Assembly (NCBI GenBank): GCA_030706635.1
Contig: JAUZOD010000004.1
Coordinates: forward strand, 62,001-126,000
Origin: Bacteroidota bacterium
GTDB taxonomy: Bacteria > Bacteroidota > Bacteroidia > Chitinophagales > Chitinophagaceae
DNA length: 64,000 bases
Direction of reading: 5' to 3'
Part shown: piece by piece, positions 18,511 through 26,288 of the stretch
Numbering within the stretch: the stretch's first letter is position 1
Layout of the letters: each line of letters starts with the position of its first letter
Translations under genes and position numbers: made by a program
Notes under the pieces: model-generated
The model's input: only the letters and a program-made list of their open reading frames with translations
What the model was told of the DNA's origin: nothing
Databases searched by the model: none

Positions 18511-19443
18511 TCAGTAATTGCGCGTTTTCAGGTAATCATCCAATTCCTTTTGACTCATGGGTAATTTGCCAGGATAGTTCTTTAACCAGTTCAAAAAATC
18601 TTTTTTCACTTCTTCTGTCCACTCGCTGTCTATTTGTCCCGCCAGATATTTCTTCTCGCGCAGACGCTGATGGCCGAATTCATCCCTCAGTGCAGTCACT
18701 TCCGATGTAATGACCAGTTCTTCCACCAGGGCAGCCGGAATAAAAATAGTTCCATATTTATTGGCCAAAACCACATCTCCCGGTAATACCACCGCTCTGC
18801 CGATGCGGATGGGCGCATTGATACTGGTCAGCATCATTTGCTGAATATAGGAGGGATCCTGACCTTTTATCCAGCCGTTAAAACCTCTGATCTCCGTAAG
18901 CCCCGCCTGGTCACGCACCGAACCGTAAAATATCACGCCTCTCTGGGATCTGGCGTAAATCGAGTTTCCCAGGTTGTCGCCGATCAATGTACCGTCTGCC
19001 ATTTTCCCATAACCATCCGCCACATAAACATCCCCCGGAACCAGCACATCAATTGGCCAGGAATTGGTTCCTCCCTGCGGATTTCTTTTCTCCAGCCGGC
19101 CCTCTTCTTTCACCACACTGATCAGATCGGGCCGCGAAGGCATATACTGTGCGGTAACCACCCTTCCGGTCATCACACTGTCCGGCTGAATCACAATCCA
19201 GTTCCCTTCGTACTGATTCTGATATCCCTTATTGCGCAGCACACCCCAGGCATCCTCCATGGAAACATTTTTCAGCCTTTCCAGTATGGCATCGGGAACT
19301 TTTGGCCGTCCGTCGGGAAGCCGTTCTCCCTTCCAGTCCGCAGTTAAGGCTTTAATGTATTCGGGTGTTGATCCAACCCGCTGGGCCCGCGCCAAAAAAA
19401 TACCAGATAATAAAGCAAGAGTAAATATCAATTTCTTATTCAT
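18511..19443 (-). CDS. exported RraA-family (HMG aldolase-like) protein
   Basis: A 310-residue protein with an evident Sec signal (MNKKLIFTLALLSGIFLARA, then Gln). The RraA/regulator-of-RNase-E fold is shown by VLVPGDVYVADGYGKM, IGDNLGNSIYARSQRGV and FYGSVRDQAG; the G-x-R-D Arg/Asp pair matches the pyruvate/oxaloacetate-binding site of HMG/CHA aldolases. It may cleave a 2-keto sugar acid formed by the neighbouring dehydratase. First gene of the operon with the dehydratase and transporter. An exported RraA protein is odd and matches the Tat-like leader on its partner. Confidence 0.8.
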   Translation of the reverse strand: MNKKLIFTLALLSGIFLARAQRVGSTPEYIKALTADWKGERLPDGRPKVPDAILERLKNVSMEDAWGVLRNKGYQNQYEGNWIVIQPDSVMTGRVVTAQYMPSRPDLISVVKEEGRLEKRNPQGGTNSWPIDVLVPGDVYVADGYGKMADGTLIGDNLGNSIYARSQRGVIFYGSVRDQAGLTEIRGFNGWIKGQDPSYIQQMMLTSINAPIRIGRAVVLPGDVVLANKYGTIFIPAALVEELVITSEVTALRDEFGHQRLREKKYLAGQIDSEWTEEVKKDFLNWLKNYPGKLPMSQKELDDYLKTRNY

Positions 19444-19779
19444 AAAGCATCGTTTATCTTATACTAAATTAAAAGATTTTGCACTTCGTTTGTTTGAATA
19501 GGAATAATAATCCGGAACCAGGTTTCTTATTCAATCATTTTAGATAATAAAATATCAGTATGTCTTATGCGCAGGCGAAAAATCCGGCTTAAATGATTCT
19601 GAATAACAAAATGAGGAGATTCCGGCCTTGAAGACCAACAAAACGATATTTGGATTCTATGACTGTATACGATTAGCCTTATATGAACACGGACAGACAG
19701 CCGGAAACACACTGCAAAACCAACCTGATCCGGGATGGTTTTTTTTTGTAGTTTAGTATCCTTATTGCATTTTGACCTT
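19444..19779. other. divergent intergenic region with weak promoter
   Basis: Between the RraA operon (minus) and the LytTR regulator (plus). TTG at 19746, an 18-bp spacer and GCATTTTG (19767-19774, two mismatches to TAnnTTTG) may form the regulator's promoter, only 6 bp before its ATG. Otherwise nothing is seen; a 109-codon antisense frame is not supported. Confidence 0.35.
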
Positions 19780-20493
19780 ATGCTAACTGCGCCACTGAAA
19801 TACCTGGTTTTAGACGATGATGAAATCGACCGCATCAGTATTGAAAACGAGGCCAAAAAATTCCCTTTTTTTCAGAAGATAGCATCCTGCGCCCATCCAC
19901 TGGAGGCCTTTGAACTAATCAGCCGCTTCCAGCCCGATATTATTTTTCTGGATATTGAAATGCCCGACATGAGTGGAATAGAACTCATCAAAACCAGGAA
20001 TATTTCACATGCATTGCCGGTACTGATTACCTCGCATCCGGAATTTGCCATAGAGAGCTATGAACTGGATGCGTTTGACTATTTACTGAAACCCCTGAAT
20101 GCAGAGCGTTTCGCCCGCTGCGCCCACCGGCTTCATGACTTTTGGGAGATGCGGATGAAATCGTTTGATGTGGAAAGTAGACAGGAATCGGGCTACATCA
20201 TCATCAAACAAGGGCACGACAAATACAAATTACCCATCCCGGAGATCACTTATCTGGAAGCCATGAAAGACTATACCCGCATTAAAACGGTGACGGGCCA
20301 GTATTTGGTACTCACTACTTTAAGTGGTATATTAGAAAAACTCCCCGCCGATCTGTTTGTGCGTATCCATCGCAGTTATGTGGTGAACCGGGAAAAAATT
20401 GATGTTGTGGAAAAAAGCAAAATACATATTCAGGACCATATCCTTCCCATCGGGAAATTATACAAAAATGCATTGAAGCCGTTTTTTGACTGA
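19780..20493 (+). CDS. LytTR-type response regulator
   Basis: A 237-residue DNA-binding regulator. I prefer ATG 19780 over the upstream frame start at 19735, because it places the receiver domain directly at the N terminus. The receiver has the acidic pocket LDDDEIDR (residues 11-18) and the phospho-acceptor D58 (FLDIEMPDMSG), with LKPLNAERF at the Lys position. Residues ~138-237 are a LytTR domain (YKLPIPEITYLEAMKDYTRI, FVRIHRSYVVNREKI). It precedes the sensor kinase by 53 bp, so the two form a two-component system; the signal and target genes are unknown. Confidence 0.9.
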   Translation: MLTAPLKYLVLDDDEIDRISIENEAKKFPFFQKIASCAHPLEAFELISRFQPDIIFLDIEMPDMSGIELIKTRNISHALPVLITSHPEFAIESYELDAFDYLLKPLNAERFARCAHRLHDFWEMRMKSFDVESRQESGYIIIKQGHDKYKLPIPEITYLEAMKDYTRIKTVTGQYLVLTTLSGILEKLPADLFVRIHRSYVVNREKIDVVEKSKIHIQDHILPIGKLYKNALKPFFD

Positions 20494-20546
20494 TCCGTTT
20501 GAGAGAAAGATTTAAATAAGGTTGTTCAAATTTAAATTCGGTTGAT

Positions 20547-22667
20547 ATGCGAAAGGGCCTTTTTATTCTATTGGGCGTATTACTTGGATTAACCGGAATA
20601 AAAGCGCAGGAGCCCGATCTATCAAAGCTGACCTCAACCCAGGATAAGATAAAAGCCTGGATTGCGTATTGCGAATCCTTACATCTGAACAGCAAAAACA
20701 GCAGCGGTAATTATACAGCGCTGCAGCAGGCTGCCTTGAAGGGTGTAAATCTGGCGCCGGCAGACGACCCGGAAGACCGGGGTCATTTTTACTATTTTGC
20801 CGCCTTTGGGTATTATTACCAGGTGAAGTTCGACAGTGCTCAATACTGTTATTACCAATGTCTTCATGAAGCGCAAAAAGCAAAAGATGCCCAGATGATC
20901 GCCAATGCGTGTGTGGCGCTCATTCCGGTAAATTTCCAACTACAACAGCAGTCAAAGGTGGACAGCTGCAAGGATATCCTTCAGTCCGTTATGGATACCA
21001 CCCATAATACCAATATCCTTCAGGATGGCTATTCGGCCCTGGGAAGTTATTATCAGCAAAAATCTTATTACAGCGCCGCTCAGAACTACCTGATCAAAAG
21101 CATTGAACTGCGAAAGAAAATAGTAGATACCACGCAGGACCCTAAGGTAAAACTCAACTATGCCATCCTGTGTTATATGCTGGCAAAACTGTATGGCAAT
21201 ACGGACATGCATGATAAAGGTCTTGCCAGTCTGAAAGAAGGTCAGAAGTTTGCCATTTATTCGCCGCTGGTGGATACCCGTTACCTGAGCAGTTTTACAG
21301 AAGAATTCTGCACTTCAGGGAATATCGATTCCGCTCTTTATTATGACAGTTTGCTCGAATTGCGGTCGCGGAACAGTCCGGTGGTTCTTTCTGAAAGTGT
21401 TTCGGCAGACATCAGCATTGCGCAGTATTATATCAACAATAAACAATATAACCGCGCCGGCCCCTTTGTAGAAAAAGCGGACGCGTTGGCTACCAAAAGC
21501 AAATCGCCCATCCTGATTTACCAGTCGCAAATGGCGAAGGGGCGTTACCTGAAAGAAACGGGCAAACCGGCGGAAGCCATCATCTTACTGAATCAGTCCA
21601 TGCCGGTGGCCAGAAAAATCAGTCGTGAGGAATATACCGAAGTATTAAAATATATGGCGGAGGCTCAGGAAGCTGTCGGAAACAAAAATGCGGCGTTACA
21701 ATATTATAAGCAGTATACGCAGCAACTCGACAGCCTTACGAAAGAAACCGTTTCCCGGAATATAGCGGATCAGGAAACCCGTTATCAGACTTCCCAGAAA
21801 GAACAACGTATTGCTGTATTGGATAAGGAAAACCAACTCGAAGTATTGGAATTGCAGAATGCTTACCGGACGCGGTTGCTGCTGGTTGTTGGCCTGGCTG
21901 CGCTGGGCGTTATCGCGCTGCTCCTTTATTTTAATTACCGCGATAAGGAAAAACTGAATCAGATACTGAATAAGAAAAATGACCAGCTGGGTGAATTAAA
22001 TGACCAGCTGGCTGTTGCCAATGAAACCAAGGCAAAGTTATTTGGCATCATCGGGCATGATCTGCGGGCTCCCATTGGCAAAATTGTGCAGCTATTGCAA
22101 ATACAAAAGGAAAGTCCCGATTTGATGAACGAACAGTCCAGGCAAAAACACGAAGAGAAATTAAAAACCGCCTCGGAAAATGTTCTGGAAACCATGGAAG
22201 ATCTTCTGCTCTGGAGCAAAAGCCAGATGCAGCATTTTACCCCACAGTTCAGCCCGGTAAAAATCTCCGAAACCATCCAAAAAGAAATAAACTTTCTGCA
22301 CGAATCCACAGAAGATAAAAATCTGAAAGTGCACAATGAAGTGCCGTCTGGTTTTGTACAAAACACGGATGAAAACTTTCTGTCTGTCATCATCCGCAAC
22401 CTGCTTCAGAATTCGGTTAAATACGGTGATGAAGGAAGCACCATTTCCATCAGCGCTGCCGGACGGAAAATACTGATCACCAACCAGATGGTCCATGCCC
22501 GTACCGAAGATCTGAACCGGCTCCTGGAAAATACCCAGGTAAACAGCAAGAGTTCGGGCATGGGCCTTCAGATAGCTAAGGACCTGACCACCTCCATCCA
22601 GGCAAGGATTTTCTTTCAGCAGCAGGATAATCAGCATCTCACGGCAGTTATCAGCTGGGAAAAATAG
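20547..22667 (+). CDS. TPR-containing sensor histidine kinase
   Basis: A 706-residue membrane kinase: signal peptide (1-20), a periplasmic region of TPR-like helical repeats (~30-400), a coiled linker, one membrane helix (443-462), a HisKA domain with H504 in GIIGHDLRAPIGK, and an HATPase domain with N-box NLLQNSVKYGD (N618). The last ATP-lid element is SSGMGLQIAKDL. The expected DxGxG (G1) motif is replaced by KILITNQMVHAR, so ATP binding may be altered; this degenerate form occurs in some Bacteroidota kinases. Partner of the upstream LytTR regulator. A strong terminator follows. Confidence 0.88.
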   Translation: MRKGLFILLGVLLGLTGIKAQEPDLSKLTSTQDKIKAWIAYCESLHLNSKNSSGNYTALQQAALKGVNLAPADDPEDRGHFYYFAAFGYYYQVKFDSAQYCYYQCLHEAQKAKDAQMIANACVALIPVNFQLQQQSKVDSCKDILQSVMDTTHNTNILQDGYSALGSYYQQKSYYSAAQNYLIKSIELRKKIVDTTQDPKVKLNYAILCYMLAKLYGNTDMHDKGLASLKEGQKFAIYSPLVDTRYLSSFTEEFCTSGNIDSALYYDSLLELRSRNSPVVLSESVSADISIAQYYINNKQYNRAGPFVEKADALATKSKSPILIYQSQMAKGRYLKETGKPAEAIILLNQSMPVARKISREEYTEVLKYMAEAQEAVGNKNAALQYYKQYTQQLDSLTKETVSRNIADQETRYQTSQKEQRIAVLDKENQLEVLELQNAYRTRLLLVVGLAALGVIALLLYFNYRDKEKLNQILNKKNDQLGELNDQLAVANETKAKLFGIIGHDLRAPIGKIVQLLQIQKESPDLMNEQSRQKHEEKLKTASENVLETMEDLLLWSKSQMQHFTPQFSPVKISETIQKEINFLHESTEDKNLKVHNEVPSGFVQNTDENFLSVIIRNLLQNSVKYGDEGSTISISAAGRKILITNQMVHARTEDLNRLLENTQVNSKSSGMGLQIAKDLTTSIQARIFFQQQDNQHLTAVISWEK

Positions 22668-22690
22668 ACCTCCCTCTTTTTGACGATTTT

Positions 22691-22730
22691 AAAAAGACGT
22701 TTGTCGAGTATGCGGCAAACGTCTTTTTTT
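22691..22730 (+). terminator. Rho-independent terminator of the two-component operon
   Basis: AAAAAGACGTTTG, a 12-base loop, CAAACGTCTTTTT, then more T. The stem is long and perfect, and the A/T flanks make it partly bidirectional. Confidence 0.85.
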
Positions 22731-22758
22731 ATCCCTACATCTTTGATTTATTAAAACA

Positions 22759-22872
22759 ATGCTGGTTATGGCGGGATTTCGAAACACGAAATGGATAAAG
22801 TCGCTGTTCCTGATCCTGTCGGTCATCTGTTTTCTGCTGGCACTGGTACTGCTGATCATGTTAAACCATTAA
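22759..22872 (+). CDS. possible small membrane protein (37 residues)
   Basis: A short frame from ATG 22759 to TAA 22872, between a terminator and the NHL lipoprotein gene. It would encode a basic N-terminus (GFRNTKWIKS) and a single hydrophobic helix (LFLILSVICFLLALVLLIML). No family is recognised. Its position at the head of the surface-protein operon makes it a plausible small peptide, but the frame is short and could be chance. Confidence 0.35.
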   Translation: MLVMAGFRNTKWIKSLFLILSVICFLLALVLLIMLNH

Positions 22873-22902
22873 TAAACGTTCCGGACACTTAAAAAGCAAA
22901 AT

Positions 22903-23436
22903 ATGCGACAACTGGCACCGCCTGCCTTTCTTATTGTCACCCTGTTTCAGTCCCCGGCCTGTACAAATACCACGGGTAAATCCTCCAAAGATGCCAGTTC
23001 AGGCCCGGGCTCCGGATCGGGAAGCTATATGTATTATGAATATTCCACAACCTCATCGGGAAAGGATATGAGCATTCAGGGTTATTCGAAATTATACCTA
23101 TCATCCAGTGGTGATGCACGCAGCGAGATGGATATGACCAATACAGCTATTAAAATAAAGAAGTCGTCTCCCATAGTCGTTATTGGCCACGCAGACAAAC
23201 CCAATAAAAGCATTTCTGTGGATAACGGTACGTCAGGCAATGGCATGAAAGGCTTTACGGACGGTGAAGGTACCACGCTAACCAGGAATGATGCGTCAGG
23301 CTTAGTAAACGGAGCTTTATCAGCCGCCGAATTTAGTGCGCCAATCGGGATCTCCGTGGATGCATCGGGAAAAAACATATATGTGTCCGACTACAACAAT
23401 AATAATATCCGAAAAATAAGTCTGAAGCAAAATTAA
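22903..23436 (+). CDS. short lipoprotein ending in a single NHL repeat (possible chimera)
   Basis: A 177-residue exported protein with a lipobox-like C20 (FQSPAC) and a Ser/Gly-rich linker. Residues ~40-108 (YMYYEYSTTSSGKDMS, ARSEMDMTN) do not look like a propeller and faintly recall DUF4412-type lipoproteins. From ~109 the sequence becomes NHL-like (GFTDGEGTTLTRNDASG), with one complete unit (GISVDASGKNIYVSDYNNNN) at the end. One blade cannot form a propeller, so this may be a fusion left by an internal deletion or a truncated paralogue of the next gene. First clear gene of the surface operon; the next starts 40 bp later. Confidence 0.6.
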   Translation: MRQLAPPAFLIVTLFQSPACTNTTGKSSKDASSGPGSGSGSYMYYEYSTTSSGKDMSIQGYSKLYLSSSGDARSEMDMTNTAIKIKKSSPIVVIGHADKPNKSISVDNGTSGNGMKGFTDGEGTTLTRNDASGLVNGALSAAEFSAPIGISVDASGKNIYVSDYNNNNIRKISLKQN

Positions 23437-23476
23437 AATCACAGCATTTATCAACAGATCATTAAACCATATAGTC

Positions 23477-24505
23477 ATGAAGAAATTTATCTACCTGATC
23501 CTATCTCTATTATTCCTTTATTCCTGCAAAAAAAGCAATAGCAGCGGGAATAACTCAGGGAGTGACTCAACAAACACACCAGGCGCAGTGAGTACCTTTG
23601 CAGGAAGCCCCACTTCAAGTCCGTTTACGTGGCCGCCTACGGGTATCTGCTCGGATTCCAAGGGTAATATTTTCGTTTCCGAAAATAATGGTGCAGTTGT
23701 GGTGAAGATCACCGCAGCTGGCAGCACTTCCACTTTTGCCGGAAGCGGTGTACCCGGCTGCGACCCCGGTACCGGCACCGCCGCCACTTTCACTTTTCCT
23801 TACGAGATTTGTTCGGATGCACAGGACAATATTTACGTCGCAGACTATCTGTGCAGCGGAATAAAGCGTATTACGCCCAATGCCGTGGTAACGCTTTTTG
23901 CCGCCAGCGACCCAACCCATGGCATTTACCTGGGCCCTCAGACCATCTGTTCCGATCCACAGGGAAATTTGTATTCCGGCAATCAGTTAGGGGAAGAAAA
24001 TATAACCAAAACGAATTCAGCAGGAACCCCGTCTTTTTTCGCCGGCAACGGAACCAATGGAACTGCGGATGGGTCCGTAACCAGCGCCTCTTTTGCCGGG
24101 CCTACGGGAATCTGTGCGGATGGAAAAGGAAATGTTTATGTGGCAGATGCGCACCGGATCAGAAAAATTTCCGGCGGACAGGTAACGACGGTAGCCGGCA
24201 GCCAAACCGTTGGATATGTTGACGGAACAGGCACCGCTGCCGAATTCGGCGGCGCCATGGGGCTTTGCGCAGACGGGAATGGAAATGTATACATAGCCGA
24301 CGTAAATAATAATGCTATCCGTATGCTTACCCCGGCAGGTGTGGTTAGTACCATTGCCGGATCAGCCAATGGAGGCTATCAGGATGGAGATCCTAAGACG
24401 GCTATGTTTTCCCAACCCAGCAATCTTTGTTTTGGAACAGATGGCAATTTGTACATAACCGATTATGGCAATAGCGTCATCCGGAAAATTACAATGAAAA
24501 AATAG
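23477..24505 (+). CDS. NHL-repeat beta-propeller lipoprotein
   Basis: A 342-residue lipoprotein with signal MKKFIYLILSLLFLYSC (lipobox LYSC) and a Ser/Asn-rich linker. Six NHL units follow, e.g. GICSDSKGNIFVSENN, GICADGKGNVYVADAHR, GLCADGNGNVYIADVNNN, NLCFGTDGNLYITDYGN: enough for a closed six-bladed propeller. Each unit has a Cys at the same place (x-I/L-C-S/A-D). NHL propellers usually bind proteins or glycans. Located 23 bp before the beta-barrel gene, so probably co-transcribed and placed at the outer membrane. Confidence 0.82.
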   Translation: MKKFIYLILSLLFLYSCKKSNSSGNNSGSDSTNTPGAVSTFAGSPTSSPFTWPPTGICSDSKGNIFVSENNGAVVVKITAAGSTSTFAGSGVPGCDPGTGTAATFTFPYEICSDAQDNIYVADYLCSGIKRITPNAVVTLFAASDPTHGIYLGPQTICSDPQGNLYSGNQLGEENITKTNSAGTPSFFAGNGTNGTADGSVTSASFAGPTGICADGKGNVYVADAHRIRKISGGQVTTVAGSQTVGYVDGTGTAAEFGGAMGLCADGNGNVYIADVNNNAIRMLTPAGVVSTIAGSANGGYQDGDPKTAMFSQPSNLCFGTDGNLYITDYGNSVIRKITMKK

Positions 24506-24528
24506 ACCGGAACGCGGAAAACAACCAC

Positions 24529-26277
24529 ATGCAACCGAAACTATTTATATTTTTTATGATCATAAACCTGGCGGGTGCAGAACTGATTCAGGCTCAGGAT
24601 CTGCAAAACCTGAAAAACAGTAAACCTTTTACCCTGCACGGAAATATCTCGGCGGGATTGAATACCTACAGCAACTTCACGAATCCAAAAGATTCCGTCT
24701 CCAACACCTCTTTTGGAAGCAATCCCGCTTATTTTTTACAGGCTAACCCGGTAGTTTCCATATATGGCTATAACATACCCATAAACTTTATGATTGCCAG
24801 TCAGAACAAAAGTTTTAATACGCCCTTTAACCGCTTTGGGTTGAGTCCGCAATACAAATGGATCAAACTTCATCTCGGCTGGCAATCCTTGAATTTTTCT
24901 CAGTTTACCCTGAGCGGGCAGCAAATGCTGGGGGCAGGATTTGAACTGACTCCCGGAAAATTCCGGGCGGCCTTTATGTACGGGAAATTTAACAACGCCG
25001 TGACGGACATCTCCCAGTTCAATAACTTAAACAACAACATCCCGCTTTATAAACGAAGCGGCTTTGCAGCAAAAATCGGATATGGATCAGTGGCTAACTT
25101 TATTGAGTTCTCTTACCTGCAGGCAAAGGACGACAGCAATTCTATTCCCAGGGCCATCATCGATTCCGTTCTGGTCAAGCCCGCAGCCAACCAGGTGGCC
25201 GGTCTGAACGGCCAATTGACCCTCCTGAAATCACTGGTCGTAAAAGCAGAAATGGCGGCCAGTTATTATGTGGGCAATACCTCGGGAGACAGTCTCCAAA
25301 CGGACAACAACTGGACCAAGCTGGCAGCTTTTACACCACGCACCAGTTCGCGCATATCTTTTGCCGGACAAGCCAGCCTGAACTACCAGTTCCACGCAGG
25401 TAATGTAAACTTCCAATACCGGCGGGTGGATCCCAACTATCAGTCCATGGGAGCTTTCTACATGCAAACCGATATTGAACAGTACACGTTTGGGTTCAAC
25501 TACGGCTTTTTAAAAAACAAGCTACATCTGCAGTCCAATATAGGATGGCAAAAAAACAATCTTGCGAATACGGCGGTCAGCGACTCCAAAAGAACGATTG
25601 GCAATATCGGATTGAATTATTCGCCGTCATCTGCCTTCGGGATCGATGTTAATTATTCCAACTACGGCATCTCCCAACAGATCATTCCGCAGTACACCGA
25701 TCCAACAGCGCTCGTACGTTATGATTCAGTGCGCATCAGTGAAGTAAATCAATCCATCTCGGTGTCGCCTCATGTATTCATTAACGGGGATAATATCCAA
25801 CATTCCATCAGCCTGCAGGCCGATTTTCAGTTACTGCACAACAACAATCCCGCCCAGAGCGACGAAGACTTTACTTCTTCCATGAGCAGCCTGATCTATT
25901 CACTGATTTTTCCGAAGGCTAAGTTCAACATCAGCAACACATTCAATTATTTTAATACGATCCTCACCGGGAACAGTTCGGCAACCCTGGGCTACAATCT
26001 TGGTGTCAGTAAAAATCTGAGTCCGGATATGAAATCTGCAGACCGGAAAAAATTGATCCAGTCGGTAAACCTATCGCTGTACGGGGGGTATTTTTCCAGT
26101 TCATTCCATCATACGAACACCGGCAACACCATCTCAGTAAATCCGGCCATCTCGCTCGGCTTACGCGGTAAACATACCCTGCAGTTAAATCTGAATTATA
26201 CAAACATGAGCACCAGCAGCAGCAATACCAGCCATCAGCAACTGATGTTTTCAACGCGATATAATGTAACGTTTTAA
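24529..26277 (+). CDS. outer-membrane beta-barrel protein of unknown function
   Basis: A 582-residue protein with a signal peptide ending ~residue 22 (ELIQAQ). The mature part is made of amphipathic strands joined by Asn/Ser-rich loops (LHGNISAGLNTYSNF, INFMIASQNKSFNTPFNRFG, YKWIKLHLGWQSLNFSQFTL), and the C-terminal strand ends FSTRYNVTF with a final Phe, the usual mark of BAM-inserted barrels. No named family was recognised. Its stop is 11 bp before the TANFOR gene, suggesting it works with that giant exported protein as anchor or export pore (inference). Confidence 0.7.
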   Translation: MQPKLFIFFMIINLAGAELIQAQDLQNLKNSKPFTLHGNISAGLNTYSNFTNPKDSVSNTSFGSNPAYFLQANPVVSIYGYNIPINFMIASQNKSFNTPFNRFGLSPQYKWIKLHLGWQSLNFSQFTLSGQQMLGAGFELTPGKFRAAFMYGKFNNAVTDISQFNNLNNNIPLYKRSGFAAKIGYGSVANFIEFSYLQAKDDSNSIPRAIIDSVLVKPAANQVAGLNGQLTLLKSLVVKAEMAASYYVGNTSGDSLQTDNNWTKLAAFTPRTSSRISFAGQASLNYQFHAGNVNFQYRRVDPNYQSMGAFYMQTDIEQYTFGFNYGFLKNKLHLQSNIGWQKNNLANTAVSDSKRTIGNIGLNYSPSSAFGIDVNYSNYGISQQIIPQYTDPTALVRYDSVRISEVNQSISVSPHVFINGDNIQHSISLQADFQLLHNNNPAQSDEDFTSSMSSLIYSLIFPKAKFNISNTFNYFNTILTGNSSATLGYNLGVSKNLSPDMKSADRKKLIQSVNLSLYGGYFSSSFHHTNTGNTISVNPAISLGLRGKHTLQLNLNYTNMSTSSSNTSHQQLMFSTRYNVTF

Positions 26278-26288
26278 ATTATTTTCCG

